Shown in pieces: positions 35,466-44,566 of a DNA stretch of 64,000 nucleotides (positions within the stretch are counted from its first letter, which is position 1; each line of letters opens with the position of its first letter). The translations under genes and the position numbers were made by a program. Origin of the DNA: Rhodophyticola porphyridii (GTDB lineage Bacteria; Pseudomonadota; Alphaproteobacteria; Rhodobacterales; Rhodobacteraceae); the NCBI RefSeq assembly GCF_003688285.1, contig NZ_RCNT01000005.1, positions 73,106 through 137,105 on the forward strand. Reading direction: 5' to 3'. The notes beneath the pieces were generated by a model. The model did no database searches. It was not told the DNA's origin and was given only the letters and a program-made list of their open reading frames with translations.

Positions 35466-36443
35466 TCAGTTGCCCAGCATCCAGTCGCCATCGGGCCAGA
35501 ACGCATGATAGGCAAAGGCGAACATCACGTCATGGGGCAGGTCTGCGCCGGCGGCATCGCGCACCCGGATCATGCCCACATCACGGCCGGCACCGATGTC
35601 TGCCGTATCAAGCGCGGAGGCCTTGCCCGCCGCCCAGGAGATCGTCACCCCGGCTTCGGTGATCTCGCCCAGGTCGGCCAGCCGGGTCAGCGGCCAGGCC
35701 CGGTCGCCCACGCGGACCATGCGGGCCAGCGGCTCGATGCCATGGGGCGGCATCTGGCCGTCGTAAAGGAAGGGCTGGGCGAGACTGTCATAGCCGACAT
35801 AGGGATTGCGGCCATAGGGGCGGCGCCAGTCGGGCTCATCCATCACCAGCCCATCGGGGTTGCGGGCGCGGAACGCGGCGAAGCTTTCCATCCAGCCTGG
35901 CAATTCGACGAGGTCGGCCCCTGTCATTGTGCCCACGATCGCCTCACCCACCGCCTGTTGCCACCAGCTTTCGGTTTCGCGGTCGTACATCACCATGTCG
36001 GAATGGCGAAGATTGCCCGAGACCCCGAAGCTGAGCGTCCGTCCGTCGACGCGGCGGTCGAAGGTCATGGCGGAGTTGCACAAGGGACAGAAGGTGACCG
36101 CCACGGGAATGCCCGCGACCGTATCGTTCACGATCTCATGCCAGGTCAGATAGCGGATCGGATAGGCGCGTGGCGCGACGCCCTCGAACTCCAGCGTGAT
36201 GACCGGCTCGCGCGCGGCGATGCGGGTTTCCCCGGCGGCCGGAATGAACGCGGGATCATCGAGGGCCGGAATGCCGTCGCGCCCCGGACCGCCGGCGCGG
36301 ATCTCATCGAGATCGACCGAGGCCGTACCGAAATCGGTATTTGGCCATTCGGCGGCCCAGCGGGGCTGCTGCGCCGGGGCCGGCAGGCTGACGGCTGCGA
36401 CGAACACCGCGAAGAGAGGGACGGCAAGCGGGGCAAGGCGCAT
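35466..36443 (-). CDS. DUF3179 domain secreted protein
   Basis: 325-aa exported protein from the ATG at 36443 ('MRLAPLAVPLFAVFVAAVS', signal peptide to about residue 25). The DUF3179 blocks are present: 'RAYPIRYLTWHEIVNDTV', 'PVAVTFCPLCNSAMTFDR' with CxxC, 'FGVSGNLRHSDMVMYDR', 'ESWWQQAVGEAI' and a C-terminal 'AFWFAF'-like region. The CxxC/His pattern suggests a metal- or haem-associated periplasmic protein, but no activity is established. It lies 40 bases from the uup start and 97 bases downstream of the exported cyclophilin gene, all on one strand. Confidence 0.88.
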   Translation of the reverse strand: MRLAPLAVPLFAVFVAAVSLPAPAQQPRWAAEWPNTDFGTASVDLDEIRAGGPGRDGIPALDDPAFIPAAGETRIAAREPVITLEFEGVAPRAYPIRYLTWHEIVNDTVAGIPVAVTFCPLCNSAMTFDRRVDGRTLSFGVSGNLRHSDMVMYDRETESWWQQAVGEAIVGTMTGADLVELPGWMESFAAFRARNPDGLVMDEPDWRRPYGRNPYVGYDSLAQPFLYDGQMPPHGIEPLARMVRVGDRAWPLTRLADLGEITEAGVTISWAAGKASALDTADIGAGRDVGMIRVRDAAGADLPHDVMFAFAYHAFWPDGDWMLGN

Positions 36444-36539
36444 CTGGATCGGGGCTCCTTCCACAAGGCAAACCTACCGTGCCAGAGCGCCGCCGGGCCG
36501 CCTAGCCCCGCTCACGCGGATGTGCGCTTTCCTGATCGG

Positions 36540-37139
36540 TCACTCCGTCAGGGCGACGGGCTCGGGGTCTTCCTCCAGCACGCGCAGGGCGACCATCCGG
36601 TCGGGCTGTCCGATGACGGCGCCATTGCGCCCCTCGCCCCGCTTGATCGCATCGACCACATCCATGCCGCCAACCACTTCACCGATCACGGTATAGTCGC
36701 CGTTCAGTTGCGGGGTGGGCGCGAACATGATGAAGAACTGGCTGTTGGCGCTGTCGGGATCGGCGGCGCGGGCCATGCCGATCACGCCCCGCTCGAACGG
36801 CAGATCGGAAAACTCGGCCGGCAGGTCCGCAAGCTCGGACCCACCGCGCCCGGCATAGCGCATATCCATGCCCATGCGGCCGAACTCCACATCACCCGTC
36901 TGCGCCATGAACCCGTCGATCACCCGGTGAAACACCACATCGTCATAGGCGCCATCCGCGGCCAGGGTCACGATCCGCTCCACATGGGCCGGGGCCACCT
37001 CTTCGAAGAGGTCGATGACGATGGTGCCCTCGGCTTCCCCGGCCAGATCGATCTCAAGCCCTGTCGCGGCGGCGGGCGCGGCGAGAGACAGAAGCGCCGG
37101 GCCGCTCAGCAGGCAGAGCGCGGCGGCCAGCCTATGCAT
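36540..37139 (-). CDS. Exported cyclophilin-type peptidyl-prolyl isomerase
   Basis: 199-aa PpiA-like protein with a signal peptide ('LAAALCLLSGPALLSLAAPA', residues 3-22). The cyclophilin core has 'YDDVVFHRVIDGFMAQTGD' with the catalytic Arg and Phe, then 'ANSQFFIMFA' and 'GDYTVIGEVVGGMDVVD'. It catalyses proline isomerisation during folding in the periplasm. It overlaps the cytoplasmic paralogue upstream by 8 bases, so the two isomerases are translationally coupled and arose by duplication. Confidence 0.93.
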   Translation of the reverse strand: MHRLAAALCLLSGPALLSLAAPAAATGLEIDLAGEAEGTIVIDLFEEVAPAHVERIVTLAADGAYDDVVFHRVIDGFMAQTGDVEFGRMGMDMRYAGRGGSELADLPAEFSDLPFERGVIGMARAADPDSANSQFFIMFAPTPQLNGDYTVIGEVVGGMDVVDAIKRGEGRNGAVIGQPDRMVALRVLEEDPEPVALTE

Positions 37140-37632
37140 CAGCGGCCACCTTGACGGAGATCATCTTGTCGGGGTTCGCGGGCGGCTCGCCACGGGTGAT
37201 CGCATCCACATGCTCCATCCCCTCGATCACACGGCCATAGACCGTGTATTGCCCGTTCAGGAAGTGATTGTCGGAAAAGTTGATGAAGAACTGGCTGTTG
37301 GCCGAGTTCGGGTTCTGCGACCGGGCCGCGCCAAGAGTACCGCGATCATGGGGCAGCTTGGAGAACTCCGCCGGGAGATCGGGCTTGTCGGAGCCGCCGG
37401 TGCCGGCGGCGCGCAGATTGCCGCCTTCCTTGCCATTGGCCACATCGCCGGTCTGCGCCATGAACCCCTCGATCACCCGGTGAAACACCACGCCGTCATA
37501 GGCGCCGTCGCGGGCCAGTTCCTTCATCCGTTCGGTATGTTTGGGGGCCACATCGGGCATCAGCTCGATGACGACGGTGCCGGCTTGCAGCTCCATCAGA
37601 ATGGTGTTTTCGGGGTCTTTGATCTCGGCCAT
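37132..37632 (-). CDS. ppiB: Cytoplasmic cyclophilin-type peptidyl-prolyl isomerase
   Basis: 166-aa PpiB-like cyclophilin without signal peptide, starting at the ATG at 37632 ('MAEIKDPENTILMELQAG'). The core is intact: 'YDGVVFHRVIEGFMAQTGD', 'ANSQFFINFSDNHFLNGQYT' and 'YGRVIEGMEHVDAI'. It overlaps the exported paralogue. The coaD stop is 64 bases upstream on the same strand, a common neighbourhood in this group, so coaD-ppiB-ppiA may form one transcription unit. Confidence 0.94.
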   Translation of the reverse strand: MAEIKDPENTILMELQAGTVVIELMPDVAPKHTERMKELARDGAYDGVVFHRVIEGFMAQTGDVANGKEGGNLRAAGTGGSDKPDLPAEFSKLPHDRGTLGAARSQNPNSANSQFFINFSDNHFLNGQYTVYGRVIEGMEHVDAITRGEPPANPDKMISVKVAADA

Positions 37633-37695
37633 CGGGCGCTCCTTCTGCAACAGTCGCGGCGGACCCTACTGCGCGCGGCCCGAAAGGAAAAGCGC

Positions 37696-38190
37696 CTAGT
37701 GCGGGAACTTGCCGAGAAGGGCCTGATGCACCGCGGGCGGCACGAAATGGGAGACGTCCCCGCCAAGCCGCGCGATCTCCTTGACCAGTTTGGAGGCGAT
37801 GGCCTGCCGGTCGGCCTCGGCCATGAGGAACACGGTGGTGATCTTGCTGTCCAGCTTGCGGTTCATGCCAACCATCTGGAATTCATACTCGAAATCGGCC
37901 ACAGCGCGCAGGCCGCGGATGATCACGCCCGCGCCGACATCCTTGGCGCAGTCGATCAGCAGGTTCTCGAACGGATGGACCACGATCTCGCATCCGGTCG
38001 CCTCGGCCAGACGCGCGCATTCCGCCTCAACCATCTCCACGCGCTCTTCCAGCGTGAACAGCGGTCCCTTGTCGCGGTTGATCGCCACGCCGATGACCAG
38101 CCGGTCGACCAGCGTGCAGGCCCGCCTGATGATGTCGATATGACCCAAGGTGATCGGGTCAAAAGTGCCCGGATAAAGCCCCACACGCAT
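37696..38190 (-). CDS. coaD: Phosphopantetheine adenylyltransferase
   Basis: CoaD adds AMP to 4'-phosphopantetheine, the penultimate step of CoA synthesis; 164 aa, full length. The nucleotidyltransferase motif 'LYPGTFDPITLGHIDII' (T/HxGH) is at residues 5-21, followed by 'LVIGVAINRDKGPLFTLEER', 'IIRGLRAVADFEYEFQM' and the C-terminal 'SKLVKEIARLGGDVSHFVP' (phosphopantetheine loop). It is placed before the two cyclophilin genes on the same strand. Confidence 0.96.
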   Translation of the reverse strand: MRVGLYPGTFDPITLGHIDIIRRACTLVDRLVIGVAINRDKGPLFTLEERVEMVEAECARLAEATGCEIVVHPFENLLIDCAKDVGAGVIIRGLRAVADFEYEFQMVGMNRKLDSKITTVFLMAEADRQAIASKLVKEIARLGGDVSHFVPPAVHQALLGKFPH

Positions 38191-38388
38191 CGCCAGCCGT
38201 CCCTTCCAAGTCTCAGCCTCGCCAACGCAACATCATTGCGCGGCCTTGTCCAGCCCCGGATGCATCGGACGCCCGGGCGTGTTGCCGGCGGGGGCCTGCC
38301 CGGACCTCCGCGCGCGGAGAGAGACACAAGCGGATGCCGCGCGCCACCCTTGAGCGGGCGCGCCTTCGGCGACCGGCCTGCCGCCGTC

Positions 38389-38823
38389 TCAGAACCCCTT
38401 GATCATGCTTTCCAGCGCCTCTTTCTCCATCGCCAGTTTGGAGAGCTGCGCCTTGACCACGTCGCCGATGGAGATCAGCCCAACCATGTCGGCCCCGTCC
38501 ATCACCGGCATGTGGCGAAACCGGCCCTGGGTCATCTTGGCGAGCACCGCATCGGAGGTCTCCTCGCCGGTGCAGGAAATGATGTCCCTGGTCATCAGAC
38601 TGTCCACGGTTTCGGCCATGCAGGAGGGCCCGCGCGCGCCCAGTTCGCGGACGATATCGCGTTCCGACACGATCCCGGCCACAGCCTTTCCATCCGGGGA
38701 GACGACCAGCGCGCCGATCCGCTTCTTCGACAGGGCTTCGGCCACCTGCGCGACGGTGCTGCCGGGCTCGATCGTGTCCACACCCTGAGTGGGTTTGCTT
38801 TTGAGGATCTGCTGAACAAGCAT
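38389..38823 (-). CDS. CBS-domain protein
   Basis: 144-aa protein of two CBS repeats (about residues 8-60 and 78-130). The first ends 'GALVVSPDGKAVAGIVSERDIV' region and the second 'GRFRHMPVMDGADMVGLISIGDVV' region, each with the terminal Gly-Ile-x-S/D-x-x-D nucleotide-binding motif. Stand-alone CBS pairs bind adenosine nucleotides and modulate partner proteins. A Cys-containing linker ('GPSCMAET') joins them. It has its own promoter gap on both sides and the partner is not known. Confidence 0.92.
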   Translation of the reverse strand: MLVQQILKSKPTQGVDTIEPGSTVAQVAEALSKKRIGALVVSPDGKAVAGIVSERDIVRELGARGPSCMAETVDSLMTRDIISCTGEETSDAVLAKMTQGRFRHMPVMDGADMVGLISIGDVVKAQLSKLAMEKEALESMIKGF

Positions 38824-38898
38824 GGGCGCCTCCTTTTGTCTGGATGTCTGGAATGATGCGTCCCTTGAAAGCAGCGTCCACCGGATCGCCCTTTACTG

Positions 38899-39831
38899 TC
38901 AAGAAGATGTGTTGCGCGCCGCGCCCGTCTCGGCCCGTGTGACGGCGGTTTCCAGCCGGATGATTTCGGCGCGGATGCCATCGGCGAGAAGCCCGGCAAA
39001 TCGCTGCAACCGGCGGTCGCGGAGCGCCTGTGCATGGCGGATCAGCCAGAAACTGCGGTGCAGCGCGATCTGCCCCGGCAGCACCCTGCGCAGACCCGGT
39101 GCCGCCGGCAACGCGAAATCATGGACCACCGCCAGACCCGCGCCCGCCCGCGCCCAGTTGAGCTGGACCGAAACGGAGTTGGAGGCCAGCGGCACATGGC
39201 TGAGCCCCAGTTCGGCCAGATAGTCCAGTTCGGCATCGAAAATCATGTCCGGGATATAGCCGATCATCCGCGCGCCCTGCAGATCGGCCCGGCTTCGCGG
39301 GGCCCCGTGCCGGGTGAGCCATGCCTCCGACGCGGCGAGGGACAGGCGGTAGGCGCTGAGCTTTTCGGCGCGGAGCCGCGCGGTGCGGGGCCGCGAGACG
39401 GCGATGGCGAGATCCGCTTCCCGCCGGCTGAGATCGACGACGCGGGGCAAGGCGAGGATCTGGACCTCCAGCCCCGGGTTGAGGTCGCAGATCGCGGCGC
39501 AGACCTGCGGCAGGAGATAGTTGGCGCAGCCATCGGGCGCGCCGATCCGGATGCTGCCGGAGAGCGTTTCGCCGCCTCCGGTCAGATCGCTGACACCCGC
39601 GGACAACGCCGCCTCCGCCTCTTCGGCGGCGGGCATCAGACGGGCGCCCGCCTCGCTCAGCCCGTAGCCTTGCGGCGATTTCAGGAACAGATCGGCGCCA
39701 AGCCGGCTTTCCAGCCTTGCAATGCGGCGGCCCACGGTCGCGGGATCCATCCGCAGGGATTTGCCCGCCGCGGTGAGGCTCTGGCCACGCGCGACGGACA
39801 GGAAGATACGCAGGTCATCCCAGTTGGTCAT
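38899..39831 (-). CDS. LysR family transcriptional regulator
   Basis: 310-aa regulator starting at the ATG at 39831 ('MTNWDDLRIFLSVARGQSL'); an in-frame ATG three codons earlier is less likely because the site at 39843 would abut it. The N-terminal winged helix is clear ('TAAGKSLRMDPATVGRRIARLE'). The effector domain follows from about residue 90 ('SGSIRIGAPDGCANYLLPQV'). It is divergent from mmsA across 109 bases with a T-N11-A type repeat (39843-39856) next to its own start, so it probably controls itself and valine breakdown. Confidence 0.92.
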   Translation of the reverse strand: MTNWDDLRIFLSVARGQSLTAAGKSLRMDPATVGRRIARLESRLGADLFLKSPQGYGLSEAGARLMPAAEEAEAALSAGVSDLTGGGETLSGSIRIGAPDGCANYLLPQVCAAICDLNPGLEVQILALPRVVDLSRREADLAIAVSRPRTARLRAEKLSAYRLSLAASEAWLTRHGAPRSRADLQGARMIGYIPDMIFDAELDYLAELGLSHVPLASNSVSVQLNWARAGAGLAVVHDFALPAAPGLRRVLPGQIALHRSFWLIRHAQALRDRRLQRFAGLLADGIRAEIIRLETAVTRAETGAARNTSS

Positions 39832-39842
39832 CGGGGCCATCC

Positions 39843-39856
39843 TTGCATTTTCGCAA
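39843..39856. promoter_or_regulatory. Candidate LysR-type binding site between the regulator and mmsA
   Basis: TTGCATTTTCGCAA is an inverted repeat TTGC-N6-GCAA, matching the T-N11-A style of LysR sites. It lies 12 bases upstream of the regulator start and 85 bases upstream of the mmsA start. A half-site (TTGCAAGG) occurs at about 39893-39900. Confidence 0.55.
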
Positions 39857-39940
39857 AACGCTTTTGAGAACCTGCCCCTTTTCCGCGCAGCATTGCAAGG
39901 CTAGGGTTTGCGCCGAACCGCATATGGGAGGACACCGGCG

Positions 39941-41440
39941 ATGGAAGAGCTGAGCCATTGGATCAACGGCCAACACGTCAAGGGCACATCGGGGCGATTT
40001 GCCGATGTGATGAACCCGGCCACTGGCGAGGTGCAGGCACGCGTGCCGCTGGCCTCCAAGGCGGAGCTGGACGCCGCCGTGGCCGATGCCGCCGCCGCGC
40101 AGCCGGCATGGGCCGCGATGAACCCGCAGAAACGCGCCCGGGTGATGATGGCCTTCGTGCAGCTGATCAACCGCGACATGGACAAGCTGGCCGAGGCGCT
40201 GAGCCGCGAACACGGCAAGACCTTTCCCGACGCCAAGGGCGATGTGCAGCGCGGGCTGGAAGTGGTGGAGTTCTGCATCGGCGCGCCGCATCACCTGAAG
40301 GGCGAGTTCACCGACAGCGCCGGGCCCGGGATCGACATGTATTCGCTGCGCCAGCCCCTGGGCGTGGCGGCCGGTATCACACCGTTCAACTTTCCGGCGA
40401 TGATCCCGATGTGGAAGATGGCGCCGGCGCTGGTCTGCGGCAACGCCTTCATTCTGAAGCCGTCGGAGCGTGACCCCTCGGTGCCGCTGATGCTGGCGGA
40501 ACTGCTGAAAGAGGCCGGGTTGCCCGATGGCGTGTTGCAGGTGATCAACGGCGACAAGGAGAGCGTGGATGCGATCCTGGACAACCCGGTGATTGCCGGG
40601 GTGGGCTTCGTGGGATCGACGCCGATTGCGGAATACATCTATTCCCGGGGCTGCGCCAACGGCAAACGCGTGCAGTGTTTCGGCGGCGCCAAGAACCACA
40701 TGATCATCATGCCCGATGCCGATCTGGATCAGGCGGCGGATGCGCTGGTGGGCGCGGGCTATGGTGCGGCGGGCGAACGCTGCATGGCGATCAGCGTCGC
40801 GGTGCCGGTGGGCGAGGAGACCGCCGACCGGTTGATGGAGAAGCTGGTGCCCAAGGTCGAGGCGCTGAAGATCGGGCCCTATACCTCCGGAGACGATGTG
40901 GATTTCGGCCCCGTGGTGACCGCGGCGGCCAAGGAGAACATCCTGCGGCTGGTGCAGACCGGCATCGATCAGGGGGCGGAGCTGCTGGTCGACGGGCGCG
41001 ATTTCTCGTTGCAGGGCTATGAGAACGGCTTTTTCGTCGGCGCGCATCTGTTCGACCGGGTGACGACGGATATGGACATCTACAGGACCGAGATCTTCGG
41101 CCCGGTCCTGTCCACCGTCCGGGCCAAGACCTATGAGGAGGCCATCGGCTACGCGATGGATCATGAATACGGCAACGGCACCGCGATCTTTACCCGCGAC
41201 GGCGACACGGCGCGGGATTTCGCCAACCGGATCAATATCGGGATGGTCGGGATCAACGTGCCGATCCCGGTGCCGCTGGCCTATCACACCTTCGGCGGCT
41301 GGAAGAAGTCGGGTTTCGGCGATCTGAACCAGCACGGGCCGGATGCGTTCCGGTTCTACACGCGGACCAAGACGGTGACGGCGCGCTGGCCGTCGGGCAT
41401 CAAGGAAGGCGGCGAGTTCTCGATCCCGGTGATGGAGTGA
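39941..41440 (+). CDS. mmsA: Methylmalonate-semialdehyde dehydrogenase (CoA-acylating)
   Basis: Final enzyme of valine degradation: converts methylmalonate semialdehyde to propionyl-CoA; 499 aa from the ATG at 39941, with GGGAGGA 8 bases upstream. The aldehyde-dehydrogenase fold shows 'SREHGKTFPDAKGDVQRGLE', the NAD loop 'VGFVGSTPIAEYIYS', the active-site Cys in 'GAAGERCMAISVAV' and 'YGNGTAIFTRDGDTAR'. The C-terminal 'GMVGINVPIPVPLAYHTFGG' and 'WKKSGFGD' are diagnostic of MmsA. It is separated from the rest of the valine genes (44567-47683) by three unrelated genes, which is unusual. A strong hairpin follows at 41501. Confidence 0.95.
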   Translation: MEELSHWINGQHVKGTSGRFADVMNPATGEVQARVPLASKAELDAAVADAAAAQPAWAAMNPQKRARVMMAFVQLINRDMDKLAEALSREHGKTFPDAKGDVQRGLEVVEFCIGAPHHLKGEFTDSAGPGIDMYSLRQPLGVAAGITPFNFPAMIPMWKMAPALVCGNAFILKPSERDPSVPLMLAELLKEAGLPDGVLQVINGDKESVDAILDNPVIAGVGFVGSTPIAEYIYSRGCANGKRVQCFGGAKNHMIIMPDADLDQAADALVGAGYGAAGERCMAISVAVPVGEETADRLMEKLVPKVEALKIGPYTSGDDVDFGPVVTAAAKENILRLVQTGIDQGAELLVDGRDFSLQGYENGFFVGAHLFDRVTTDMDIYRTEIFGPVLSTVRAKTYEEAIGYAMDHEYGNGTAIFTRDGDTARDFANRINIGMVGINVPIPVPLAYHTFGGWKKSGFGDLNQHGPDAFRFYTRTKTVTARWPSGIKEGGEFSIPVME

Positions 41441-41500
41441 CGGCGCCGGGCTGAGGCCCGCGCGCAGGTATTTCGGCCTTGTCCCGTCCAAGAGACAGAG

Positions 41501-41529
41501 AGGCGCGCGGTCCGAATGGCCGCGCGCCT
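41501..41529 (+). terminator. Terminator-like hairpin after mmsA
   Basis: The perfect 10-bp stem AGGCGCGCGG / CCGCGCGCCT (41501-41510 with 41520-41529) has a 9-base loop and is followed by TTCGCG. There is only a short T stretch, so termination may be partial or also serve the convergent hydrolase gene ending at 41597. Confidence 0.6.
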
Positions 41530-41596
41530 TTCGCGCAGGCAAGCGGGCGGCCCGCCTTATGAAGCAAGAACCGACCGGGGCAGAGCCCCTCCCCGC

Positions 41597-42475
41597 TCAA
41601 GTGACGGGGCCGATTTTCAGGGCCTTGCGGATCATCGCCGCGACCGGGCGGTAGAAATGCCTGTCGGCCCAGTATCCGTTATGGGAAGCCGGGGTCCAGG
41701 ATGTGAGCGGACTGCCCGCGTTGATCCAGCGGTCGCTCAGATCCCCGGCATCGGCCATGTCCTGATACCTGGTGCCGGCGGGGGCGAGCGGCATGCCCAG
41801 CACATCGTCCTTGTCGTTGAAATTCTGCCACCATGGGGAGATCCGCCGCGCCTGGGGAATACGGATGCCGGGATAGTTGATCGGCCAGACCTCATCGGGG
41901 GGATAGGCGAAGGTGAAGATCGGGATGTTGCAGCCGAATGTGACGAACCCGGCCATCGTTTCCAGCCGCTGGAACGGCGTCAGCGCCTGCACCCAGGGCG
42001 CATCGAGCCGCATCGCCTTTTGCCGGTCGTAAATGTAGTTGGAGACGATATGGCCGCCAAGCGAATGGGCGAGGACCAGAAGCGGCGTGTCCGGCCCGGC
42101 CACCGCCTGCAGATTGTCGATCGCGCCCGTCACGCGGGCCTGCACGCGCTGATAGACATCCGTTTCGTTGTCGGACACCTTGCGATAGGCGGCGGCGTCG
42201 GTGAGGTTGTGCATCACGAAACGGCGGGTTTTGAGCCAGCGCGCCTTGCCCTTCAGGGCGTTCAGCACGTAGTTTTCCTGCCGTTCCTGCAGGATGTCGG
42301 CCCAGAAAATCTCCCGCCAGGCGACACGGCCGTTCCATTCCTCCGGCGCCATGTAATTGCGAAGCGCGCGGTAAAGCCCGGCGGAAAAGCTGATATCATT
42401 TGGGCCCTGGGGCTTGTCGCCCTGACTGCCCATGCCGTGAATCACGGCGATGGCGACACGGGTTGGGTCTGGCAT
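41597..42475 (-). CDS. Alpha/beta hydrolase, lipase-like
   Basis: 292-aa putative esterase/lipase from the ATG at 42475 ('MPDPTRVAIAVIHGMGSQGD'); a longer open frame adds 28 residues before the family start. The oxyanion segment 'VIHGMGSQGD' is near the N-terminus, and the nucleophile elbow is 'LLVLAHSLGGHIVSNYI' (Ser in AHSLGG). A catalytic His is likely near 'SHNGYWADRHFY' at the C-terminus. No signal peptide is apparent, and the substrate is unknown. It converges with mmsA. Confidence 0.82.
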   Translation of the reverse strand: MPDPTRVAIAVIHGMGSQGDKPQGPNDISFSAGLYRALRNYMAPEEWNGRVAWREIFWADILQERQENYVLNALKGKARWLKTRRFVMHNLTDAAAYRKVSDNETDVYQRVQARVTGAIDNLQAVAGPDTPLLVLAHSLGGHIVSNYIYDRQKAMRLDAPWVQALTPFQRLETMAGFVTFGCNIPIFTFAYPPDEVWPINYPGIRIPQARRISPWWQNFNDKDDVLGMPLAPAGTRYQDMADAGDLSDRWINAGSPLTSWTPASHNGYWADRHFYRPVAAMIRKALKIGPVT

Positions 42476-42684
42476 GGGGTGGCTCCGATCCTTCGTAAAA
42501 TGACTTCCTGAAATGACTTGACGTAGGGGAAGCCTGCCGGATTGAGCCCTGCCGGGCAATGGAGGGATGCCTTACCTCGCGGCCCCGATCTGACAATTGC
42601 GTGAGGCGGCTCCGCGCGCCGTTGTCCGAGCGCGTCGCGGACACCACGTTTCTCCGAAAGGCAGCAGATTGAGGGAGAGACCAA

Positions 42685-43266
42685 TTGAGCGGATCACGGA
42701 TTACACGGCGGAGCACGCTGTTGAGCGGCGCGGCGGTGCTGGCCACTCCGATGCTGGCCCTGGCCGAGGCCCCTGCCCCGAACGTACGCGCCGGCGCGGG
42801 CACAAGGCGCAACCTGTCCTCGTTCCGGGTGCAGCGCTGGCAGGATCATTTCGACAGTCTTGGCCGGGCCACCATCGTTGCCGATATCCAGTCGCGCGCG
42901 CTGCATTACTGGAGCGGCGATGGCAGCGATTACCGGCTTTACCCGTCCTCCGTGCCGCTGACCGACGAGCTGACGCGGCGCGGCTATTCCGAGATCGTGC
43001 GCAAGCGCGTGGACCCCGACTGGACGCCGACGCAATCCATGCGGGAGCGCGACCCGTCGCTGCCCGCCTATATGCCGCCGGGGCCGGACAATCCGCTTGG
43101 CACCCATGCGATGTACCTGACATGGCCCGCCTATCTGATCCATGGCACCCATGATACGCGCAAGATCGGGCGGCGGTCGTCTTCGGGCTGCATCGGGCTG
43201 TTCAACGAACATATCGCCGAGCTGTTCGAACTGACGCCGATCGGCGCGCAGGTCCGTCTGCTTTAG
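42685..43266 (+). CDS. L,D-transpeptidase (YkuD) with Tat-type signal
   Basis: 193-aa exported L,D-transpeptidase that crosslinks or modifies peptidoglycan. The start is the TTG at 42685, with GAGGGAGAG just upstream. A twin-arginine-like signal 'ITRRSTLLSGAAVLATP' leads to the mature protein. The YkuD catalytic motif is 'HGTHDTRKIGRRSSSGCIG' with the nucleophile Cys169 and the upstream His. The usual R after CI is G ('SGCIGLFNEHI'), a variant I note but do not overinterpret. It stands between two valine-pathway parts and has no obvious functional link to them. Confidence 0.87.
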   Translation: MSGSRITRRSTLLSGAAVLATPMLALAEAPAPNVRAGAGTRRNLSSFRVQRWQDHFDSLGRATIVADIQSRALHYWSGDGSDYRLYPSSVPLTDELTRRGYSEIVRKRVDPDWTPTQSMRERDPSLPAYMPPGPDNPLGTHAMYLTWPAYLIHGTHDTRKIGRRSSSGCIGLFNEHIAELFELTPIGAQVRLL

Positions 43267-43365
43267 CGCTAGGCGCGCGCGGCCCGGGCCCGCAGGCGGC
43301 CAAATCGCGGTTTTCTCTTGGCAATTCGCTCGCGGATCGCTTTGCTGGGGCAAAAGGAGACCGCG

Positions 43366-44499
43366 ATGGCGCCATCCATGCCGCCCTTTTCCATGGGCAT
43401 CGAGGAAGAATACCTGCTGGTCGACCGCCAGTCCCTTGATCTGGTCGAGGCGCCCGAGGCGCTGATGGAGGCATGCAAGGCCGAGCTTGAAGGCCAGGTC
43501 AGTCCGGAATTCCTGGCCTGCCAGATCGAGATCGGCACCAAGGTCTGTGCGGATATCGCAGAGGCGCGGGAGGATCTGAAGCGGCTCCGCGCCTGCGTGG
43601 CGAAACAGGCGGCCACCTTCGACATGGCCCCGATTGCGGTGTCCTGCCACCCGTTCGCGGACTGGAAGCATCAGACCCATACGGACAAGGAGCGCTACAA
43701 CACGCTGGAGAAAGATCTGGCCGGCGTGGCCCGGCGGATGCTGATCTGCGGGATGCATGTGCATGTGGGGCTGGACGACAATGATCTGCGCAACGACCTG
43801 ATGGGGCAGTTGAGCTATTTCCTGCCGCATCTTCTGGCGCTGTCGACCTCGTCGCCCTATTGGCAGGGGCAGGATACGGGGCTTGCCAGCTACCGGCTGA
43901 CGATTTTCGACAATCTGCCGCGCACCGGCCTGCCGCCGCATTTCGACAGCTGGTCGGATTATCGCCGGTCGGTGGATGCCATCATCGAACTGGGACTGGT
44001 GGAGGATTCCTCGAAAATCTGGTGGGATCTGCGCCCCTCCCACCAGTTCCCGACGCTGGAGACCCGGATTTGCGATGTGATGCCGCGGCTGGAACACACG
44101 GTTTCGGTGGCGGCGCTGATCCAGAGCCTTGCGCGGATGCTGACGCGGCTCAGGCAGAAAAACCAGCGCTGGCGGCTGTATGACCGGTTTCTTGTGGGCG
44201 AAAACCGGTGGCGCGCGCAACGCTACGGGGTGGGTGACGGGCTGATCGATTTCGGGCGGCGCGCGCTGGTACCGATGAATGAGCTGCTCGACGAGATCAT
44301 CGAGCTGGTGCAGGAGGACGCCGATGCGCTTGGCTGTCTGGCCGAGGTCGAGGGGGCACGGAACATCCTGCGCGACGGCACCAGTTCGGAGCGTCAGCGC
44401 GGCGTCTATGACGGGGCACGGGTCGCCGAACGGGACCATGACGAGGCGATGCGCGACGTGGTGCGGCATTTGATCGAGGAGTATCATGCCGACCTGTGA
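43366..44499 (+). CDS. Glutamate-cysteine ligase-like carboxylate-amine ligase (YbdK family)
   Basis: 377-aa member of the GCS2/YbdK family, which forms gamma-glutamyl bonds weakly in vitro and whose physiological reaction is unsettled. The ATG at 43366 has AAGGAGA upstream. Family blocks are '[19 protein letters not shown]' (metal/ATP Glu residues), '[19 protein letters not shown]' and '[20 protein letters not shown]'. The reaction cannot be read from the sequence. It lies between the L,D-transpeptidase and the acyl-CoA dehydrogenase genes on one strand, each with its own ribosome-binding site. Confidence 0.9.
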   Translation: MAPSMPPFSMGIEEEYLLVDRQSLDLVEAPEALMEACKAELEGQVSPEFLACQIEIGTKVCADIAEAREDLKRLRACVAKQAATFDMAPIAVSCHPFADWKHQTHTDKERYNTLEKDLAGVARRMLICGMHVHVGLDDNDLRNDLMGQLSYFLPHLLALSTSSPYWQGQDTGLASYRLTIFDNLPRTGLPPHFDSWSDYRRSVDAIIELGLVEDSSKIWWDLRPSHQFPTLETRICDVMPRLEHTVSVAALIQSLARMLTRLRQKNQRWRLYDRFLVGENRWRAQRYGVGDGLIDFGRRALVPMNELLDEIIELVQEDADALGCLAEVEGARNILRDGTSSERQRGVYDGARVAERDHDEAMRDVVRHLIEEYHADL

Positions 44500-44530
44500 G
44501 GGGTTGCAATAGTTCTGCAACAATCGCTAA

Positions 44531-44547
44531 TTAAACAAGCGTTCAAT
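44531..44547 (+). promoter_or_regulatory. Possible TetR-type site upstream of the valine-degradation genes
   Basis: TTAAACAAGCGTTCAAT lies 20 bases before the acyl-CoA dehydrogenase start. The centre AAC-AAGC-GTT is an imperfect palindrome resembling the AAACNNNNGTTCAA-type sites of TetR repressors of acyl-CoA metabolism. No TetR gene is in the window, so this is weak. Confidence 0.4.
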
Positions 44548-44566
44548 TCATCGAGGGAGGGAGCCG

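Noticed and set aside
34767-37154. Long plus-strand open frame opposite uup, the DUF3179 gene and a cyclophilin gene
   Set aside because: Antisense shadow with no family motif and no ribosome-binding site.
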